This document shows, piece by piece, positions 62,464 to 64,000 of a stretch of 64,000 nt of DNA; within the stretch, counting starts at the first letter, position 1, and each line of letters starts with the position of its first letter. The stretch covers positions 1 to 64,000 of the forward strand of contig CALFRK010000047.1 of NCBI GenBank assembly GCA_937919625.1, written 5' to 3'. The translations under genes were made by a program, and so were the position numbers. The DNA is from an uncultured Ilumatobacter sp. GTDB taxonomy: Bacteria > Actinomycetota > Acidimicrobiia > Acidimicrobiales > Ilumatobacteraceae. The notes under the pieces were generated by a model. That model searched no databases, was not told the origin of the DNA, and saw only the letters and a list, made by a program, of their open reading frames with translations.

Positions 62464-62511
62464 CCCCCTTCATCGAGAGGTGAGTGCGGGTTCAAACCCC
62501 GTCCCGGGCAC
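62462..62511 (+). repeat. Diverged tRNA-Leu 3' end (att-like, fourth copy)
   Basis: Closest to the copy at 59654: both share CCCCCTTCATCGAGAGGTGAGT and a following TCTACCAGG, differing in the T arm (two substitutions). The pair flanks the toxin-antitoxin patch. Confidence 0.75.
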
Positions 62512-62595
62512 CATCTACCAGGTGTTTCGCGAACTGGTAGTGATCCGTGACGTCATCGGGGTAGTGCCCCACATCCGCCTTCACGACCTCCGGTG

Positions 62596-63399
62596 TCAAG
62601 TGTAACGAGGCTGTGTCATCATGATCTCGCTCTCTTGGCGATGCAGGGCCTCGTCGTAACCGATCTGGCGGAACATGTCGGCCAGGCTGTCATAGGCACC
62701 GAAGTCGCCCTGGAACTGGCTCTCGAACGGGGTTGTCTCCCACTCGGGATGTTCCTGCACCATCAGCGCATACTCGAGGGCGGCGTGGTCTTCGAAGTCG
62801 GCATTGAGCTGATAGCTCCGCTTCGGCCGGATGACGAGCAGGATCCATGACAGCTGGTAGTAGGACAGCGCCAGAATCTGAGGGATGATGCGGCCCTTGA
62901 GCCACGGGCGCCGCTGGTCGCGCGTGAGCTTTTCCAGGATCAGCAGGTGCCACTGTTCGTTGTCCTGTTCGACCCTGGCGATGCGTGCCCGGTCGTAGAC
63001 CCTCCGGGCGAAGTCGGGGTTCTTCGACGTATGTGTCATGGCGACGTAGGCCACGCTCTCCCACGCCTGATACGGCACACGTGCCACGACTTCGAGCACC
63101 CGGAACTTCTCCAGTGAGCGCTCCTTCCCGTACACCAGGTCCATCACCGAGAACAGCGCGCGAGAACTCAGCGTGTACTTGCGACGAGAGGCAGCGAGCT
63201 CGGACTGCTGATTCGCCACGAGCCCATCGTGGTCGAGACGCTCGATCGGCCCCAACGGTGGACGATCCTCGAGGGCACGCGTCACCGGGGTCTCCATTGC
63301 CGGAGGACGATGGGCGTCGGGGTGCGTCAGATCCGTGCCTCGAGAGCCGGTCCCGTCGGGGCTCGCTACAGGGTGTGTCCAATGGTTCTCGGGAGTCAT
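62596..63399 (-). CDS. Alternative oxidase-like di-iron membrane protein
   Basis: 267 residues. The variable N terminus is followed by LEVVARVPYQAWESVAYVAMTH, then EQDNEQWHLLILEKL (E-x-x-H pattern, like NERMHL of alternative oxidases), DFEDHAALEYALM (LEEEA position) and GYDEALHRQESE (DEAHH position): the four-helix carboxylate/His di-iron set. A hydrophobic IIPQILALSYYQLSWILLVI lies between. Quinol oxidation to water without haem or copper is the family activity. An internal ATG (METPVTRALED) is an alternative start. Outside the duplicated unit. Confidence 0.75.
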   Translation of the reverse strand: MTPENHWTHPVASPDGTGSRGTDLTHPDAHRPPAMETPVTRALEDRPPLGPIERLDHDGLVANQQSELAASRRKYTLSSRALFSVMDLVYGKERSLEKFRVLEVVARVPYQAWESVAYVAMTHTSKNPDFARRVYDRARIARVEQDNEQWHLLILEKLTRDQRRPWLKGRIIPQILALSYYQLSWILLVIRPKRSYQLNADFEDHAALEYALMVQEHPEWETTPFESQFQGDFGAYDSLADMFRQIGYDEALHRQESEIMMTQPRYT

Positions 63400-63505
63400 G
63401 TTGACCGTCCTTGGGCCGGGAGGTTCAGTCTCGCAGCGGTGGGAGCATCTCGGTTCGACGAGGCTGTGGCGTCGACCACACCGGATCGCATCCTGCGTTC
63501 GGTGG

Positions 63506-63628
63506 GTCGTCGATGTCGAGCCAGCCCACGTCGACGCTGTACATCGCCACCCCGCTGACGTCGGACGATCTCAGGGTGGCGCCGCGAAAGCTCGCCCTGA
63601 CGAAGGTCGCGCCCTCGAACTTCTGGGT
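63506..63628 (-). pseudogene. Pentapeptide-repeat-like fragment
   Basis: TQKFEGATFVRASFRGATLRS followed by SDVSGVAMYSVDVGWLDIDDP looks like the first repeats (A-[DN/S]-[LF]-x-x pattern) of an actinobacterial pentapeptide protein; the flanks in this frame are meaningless. A broken piece. Confidence 0.45.
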
Positions 63629-63774
63629 ACCGGAATGATCGCAATTTCTGCATTCTGCCCGTCGGCGGTGACAGTTCGTCGCCCTTGAGCCGCCCGCTAT
63701 CCGGCGCTCACTGGCCGGCCGGGCACCATCGCACATAATGCGAGCGCCGTAACCCGAGGTCTCGCTTCGACGGG

Positions 63775-63915
63775 CTACCCGGGTTCGGCCCTCATGTCGG
63801 TGATTCGTGCGCACGCCTCATCGGGGTCCAGTCCAAGTGGGCGCGCTAGACGTTCCCAGTGCCGTCGTCCGATGAAGCTCGGCCGGTACTCGCCGCTGAT
63901 CTTCTGCGCCATCGC
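63775..63915 (-). pseudogene. HipA C-terminal fragment
   Basis: AMAQKISGEYRPSFIGRRH continuing WERLARPLGLDPDEACARIT parallels the intact HipA (AQKIGGEYRASFIRRRHWQRVARPLGLDPDEASTRIT). Only about 46 residues remain. Confidence 0.75.
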
Positions 63916-63985
63916 TCGACTCGCTCGGCCGGCAACTGGTCGGTGGTGTGTCGGCGCCAACCTGAGTGAGAATCGGTCGATTGCG
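63910..63985 (+). pseudogene. HigA-like antitoxin C-terminal fragment
   Basis: The DNA resembles 61841-61930 of the intact antitoxin (SLDSL, GQQLVVGVGASLSENRSIA region) with a deletion. It is joined directly to the hipA fragment on the other strand. Confidence 0.6.
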
Positions 63986-64000
63986 GCCATCGCTTCTCGT

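Overview
The window comes from a high-GC actinomycete chromosome. The gene families, the Thr/Ser-rich wall-protein tail and the presence of at least one likely leaderless start fit Actinomycetota, perhaps an Acidimicrobiia/Ilumatobacter-like lineage; that lineage is inferred from style and no marker gene proves it.

Layout. (1) 1-3740 is ordinary chromosome: a VOC-family gene cut by the window edge, a secreted trypsin-like protease, a RecB-type PD-(D/E)XK protein, a small unknown protein and a complete tRNA-Leu(UAA). (2) From inside the tRNA (3684) a unit of 27,985 bp begins. It is present twice in direct tandem, 3684-31668 and 31669-59653. Every reading frame I compared matches between the copies at a constant offset of 27,985, up to 31613/59598. 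The junction at 31669 carries the 3' part of the tRNA, as expected for an island that uses the tRNA end as attachment site. The last 55 bp before the attachment sequence are no longer identical in the two copies. I see no integrase. (3) 59654-64000 is a second, decayed zone. It has two more degraded tRNA-end sequences (59654-59711, 62462-62511) around a 2.8 kb toxin-antitoxin patch (hipBA, a broken higB with its antitoxin, an XRE/DUF6036 fusion remnant). After that come an alternative-oxidase-like gene and scrambled hipA/higA fragments.

The duplicated unit reads as a copper/metal and envelope-stress island. Metal genes: a MerR regulator with a thioredoxin-fold partner, a cupredoxin lipoprotein, a CopC-CopD fusion, CsoR with a YHS domain and a cupredoxin, a PCYCGC protein, a Met-rich secreted protein beside an OmpR/HisKA two-component pair. 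Envelope and redox genes: two M23 peptidases, an L,D-transpeptidase, lipoprotein signal peptidase LspA, CcdA and a cytochrome c lipoprotein. A BlaI/CopY repressor and an M56 peptidase overlap by a few bases. A dyad close to CTACGANCTGTCGTAG recurs upstream of blaI/copCD, the LspA operon and the cytochrome c/CcdA pair, with a shorter related palindrome before the L,D-transpeptidase. This suggests one proteolytically relieved repressor controls the whole set. The copper ATPase one would expect is missing: a 124-codon ORF joins a cupredoxin start to what looks like the C-terminal helices of a CopA-type ATPase, next to a YHS piece without its own start, which looks like a deletion scar.

The right part of the unit holds an ABC exporter with a coupled 29-codon leader, an alpha/beta hydrolase, two methyltransferases, a nitrilase, a large STAND/MalT-like ATPase and two dead transposase fragments. 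The main caveat is that an exact 28 kb tandem repeat can also be an assembly artefact; the non-identical right ends argue against the simplest form of that explanation but do not exclude a strain-mixing join.
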